DNA of 6,381 nucleotides, taken from NCBI GenBank assembly GCA_025352585.1, contig JANXTD010000276.1, forward strand, positions 1-6,381, written 5' to 3'. Positions 5,121 to 6,381 of the stretch are shown here, in pieces. This stretch comes from Fimbriiglobus sp. (lineage in GTDB: Bacteria > Planctomycetota > Planctomycetia > Gemmatales > Gemmataceae). The position numbers and the translations under genes were made by a program. The notes under the pieces are model-generated. The model saw only the letters and a program-made list of their open reading frames with translations. It had not been told where the DNA came from and made no database searches. Position 1 is the first letter of the stretch; every line of letters begins with the position of its first letter.

Positions 5121-6343
5121 CGGTCTAGTTCCGCCGCGATGATGTTGAGGCTCCCCAACACCGCCGGCACGTCGGAGATTTGGTGGCCCTCGATCAGGTG
5201 CGGGAAGGTCGCGAAGTGGATGAAACTCGGCGGACGGGTCCGGGCGCGGAACGCCTTGCCGCCGCCGTCGGCGACGAGGTAGAAGCCGAGTTCGCCGTTG
5301 GCCGTCTCGTTCGCCCCGTACACTTCTTCGACCGGCGTCTCGAAGCGGCGGTTCCACATGAACAGCTCGAAGTGTTGGATCAACCCTTCAATACTGCGAT
5401 AGGTCGCCGACTTGTCCGGGATCGTCAATTTGTCGTCCAGCGACACGTTGACCGGCCCCGACGGCAAATTCTCGATCGCTGCGTGGATGATCTTGGCACT
5501 CTCCAGCATTTCGTCCATGCGGACAAGATAACGACTGTAACAGTCGCCGCCCTTGGCGCAAACCATTTGGAAGCTCCCGGAGAGCTCGCCGTAAGCCAGG
5601 TACGGCTCGTCCTTGCGCAAGTCGCGGGTGACCCCGGCGGCGCGGGCCACGGGGCCGCTACAGCCCATGTTGATGGCCTCGTCGCGGGTCAGCACGCCGA
5701 CGCCCTTGGTGCGATCGACGAAGATCTTGTTCTTATTGAGCATCCGCCGCACGTCGGCGTGGACCTTGGGAAAACTCTTGGCGAAGTCGCGTACCTGGTC
5801 AACGAACGTCTCCGACACGTCCGACAGCAATCCGCCGACCCGCGTGTAACTCGGGTGGTAGCGCTGCCCCGATGCGCCTTCGATGATGTTGTAAATCTTC
5901 TCTCGAGCGTTGAAGGCGTACAGGAACGCCGTCAAGCCGCCCAAGTCGAGGGCCGCGGCCCCGACGCACAACAGGTGGTCCGAGATGCGGGCCAGTTCCG
6001 CCAGAATGGTGCGGATGTAAACGCAGCGCGGAGTCAACTGAATCTTCAACAGCTTTTCGACGGTGTAGTGCCAGGCGATTTCGTTAGCGACCGGAGAGAT
6101 GTAATTCATCCGATCGACAATGGTCACGTACTGGTTGAAGTCGAGGTCTTCGCCCAACTTCTCGAACCCGGAGTGCAAGAAACCGATGTCCGGCACGGCC
6201 TTGACAATTGTCTCGCCGTCGAGAGTGAGGATGAGGCGCAACGTCGTGTGCGTGGCGGGGTGCTGCGGCCCGAAGTTGAGCGTGTAGTGGTACTCTTGGT
6301 CGGTCCCCGCGTCGGCCAACGGGTCCAGGGCGGTCACCGGCAT
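5117..6343 (-). CDS. nuoD: NADH-quinone oxidoreductase subunit D (49-kDa-type, quinone site)
   Basis: Q-module subunit that, with NuoB, forms the quinone-reduction site at the membrane interface. 408 residues, usual for an unfused NuoD. FGPQHPATH is at 24-32, IGFLHSGFEKL at 53-63 and RMNYISPVANEIAW at about 78-91. With an offset of 6 from Thermus Nqo4, the quinone-head ligands His38 and Tyr87 correspond to H32 and Y81, both present. ARISDHL, DLGGLTAFLYAFNARE, GQRYHPSYTRVGGL and GELGFYLVADGG follow in family order, and the C-terminus ends near LDR as in homologues. Oddities: the near-invariant Gly after the second His is Thr (T33), and the Nqo4 PHIGYLH reads PDIGFLH (D52). These may be normal in its lineage. 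The ATG at 6343 has GGAG seven bases upstream. Because it starts independently, nuoC is probably a separate gene beyond the right edge. The stop overlaps the S1-gene start. Confidence 0.97.
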   Translation of the reverse strand: MPVTALDPLADAGTDQEYHYTLNFGPQHPATHTTLRLILTLDGETIVKAVPDIGFLHSGFEKLGEDLDFNQYVTIVDRMNYISPVANEIAWHYTVEKLLKIQLTPRCVYIRTILAELARISDHLLCVGAAALDLGGLTAFLYAFNAREKIYNIIEGASGQRYHPSYTRVGGLLSDVSETFVDQVRDFAKSFPKVHADVRRMLNKNKIFVDRTKGVGVLTRDEAINMGCSGPVARAAGVTRDLRKDEPYLAYGELSGSFQMVCAKGGDCYSRYLVRMDEMLESAKIIHAAIENLPSGPVNVSLDDKLTIPDKSATYRSIEGLIQHFELFMWNRRFETPVEEVYGANETANGELGFYLVADGGGKAFRARTRPPSFIHFATFPHLIEGHQISDVPAVLGSLNIIAAELDR

Positions 6344-6350
6344 ATCAAAA

Positions 6351-6354
6351 CTCC
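6351..6354 (-). promoter_or_regulatory. Ribosome binding site of nuoD
   Basis: GGAG on the coding strand, seven bases before the ATG at 6343, in a locally T-rich leader. It supports this start and an independent initiation for nuoD, not a nuoCD fusion. Confidence 0.65.
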
Positions 6355-6365
6355 AAAACGTTTTG
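6354..6365. repeat. 12-base perfect palindrome upstream of nuoD
   Basis: CAAAACGTTTTG is a perfect inverted repeat with no loop, touching the nuoD ribosome binding site. It is AT-rich in a GC-rich setting. It could be an operator half or a chance feature; nothing else in the window shares it that I noticed. Confidence 0.4.
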
Positions 6366-6381
6366 CCGCGGAGACGCAGAG
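6365..6381. repeat. Possible edge of a dispersed CGCGGAGACGCAGAG-type intergenic repeat
   Basis: The last 17 bases read GCCGCGGAGACGCAGAG. This resembles the CCGCGGAGACGCAGAG-like motif that I remember as a short repeat scattered between genes in several high-GC bacterial genomes. The element continues beyond the window, so its extent and whether it is truly repeated cannot be judged here. Confidence 0.35.

Noticed and set aside
5121..5357. Longer S1 protein starting inside nuoD
   Set aside because: The added part is a shifted frame of nuoD, Arg/Pro-rich, with no S1 similarity; the GTG at 5120 gives the usual 4-base overlap.

Overview
The window is a stretch of a respiratory complex I (NADH:quinone oxidoreductase, nuo/NDH-1) operon, read entirely from the minus strand. 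In transcription order, from high to low coordinates, it runs nuoD, a small S1-domain gene, nuoE, a DUF433 gene, a DUF5615 PIN-like gene, nuoF, a predicted lipoprotein gene, then nuoG, which runs off the left edge. All eight genes point the same way. They are separated by at most 35 bases, and two junctions are 4-base GTGA stop/start overlaps. I see no terminator, tRNA, rRNA, CRISPR array or insertion sequence, and no gene-free stretch above 300 bases.

The four Nuo subunits look intact where visible. NuoD keeps the quinone-site His and Tyr. NuoE has the N1a [2Fe-2S] cysteines. NuoF has the NADH/FMN site and the N3 [4Fe-4S] cysteines. NuoG has the cysteines (and one His) for N1b, N5, N4 and N7. 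Electrons would pass NADH -> FMN (NuoF) -> NuoG clusters -> quinone at NuoD. NuoE/F/G make up the NADH dehydrogenase module, and NuoD belongs to the connecting Q module.

The unusual part is what lies between them. Each of the three consecutive junctions D/E, E/F and F/G holds non-Nuo genes. D/E has a 91-residue single-S1-domain RNA-binding-like protein. E/F has a toxin-antitoxin-like DUF433/DUF5615 pair. F/G has a 163-residue predicted lipoprotein of unknown function. Several of these genes are coupled to their Nuo neighbours by overlapping stops, starts and Shine-Dalgarno sequences, so they are probably co-translated with the complex.

The organism is probably a high-GC planctomycete, perhaps of the Gemmata group. 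This is inferred from the high GC, the NuoD and NuoF sequence style, the small S1 protein, and the DUF433/DUF5615 pair. It is recognition from memory and not a database result. The 38 bases at the right edge upstream of nuoD hold its ribosome binding site, a 12-base palindrome and the start of what looks like a dispersed repeat. The gene upstream of nuoD (nuoC would be expected) is out of view.
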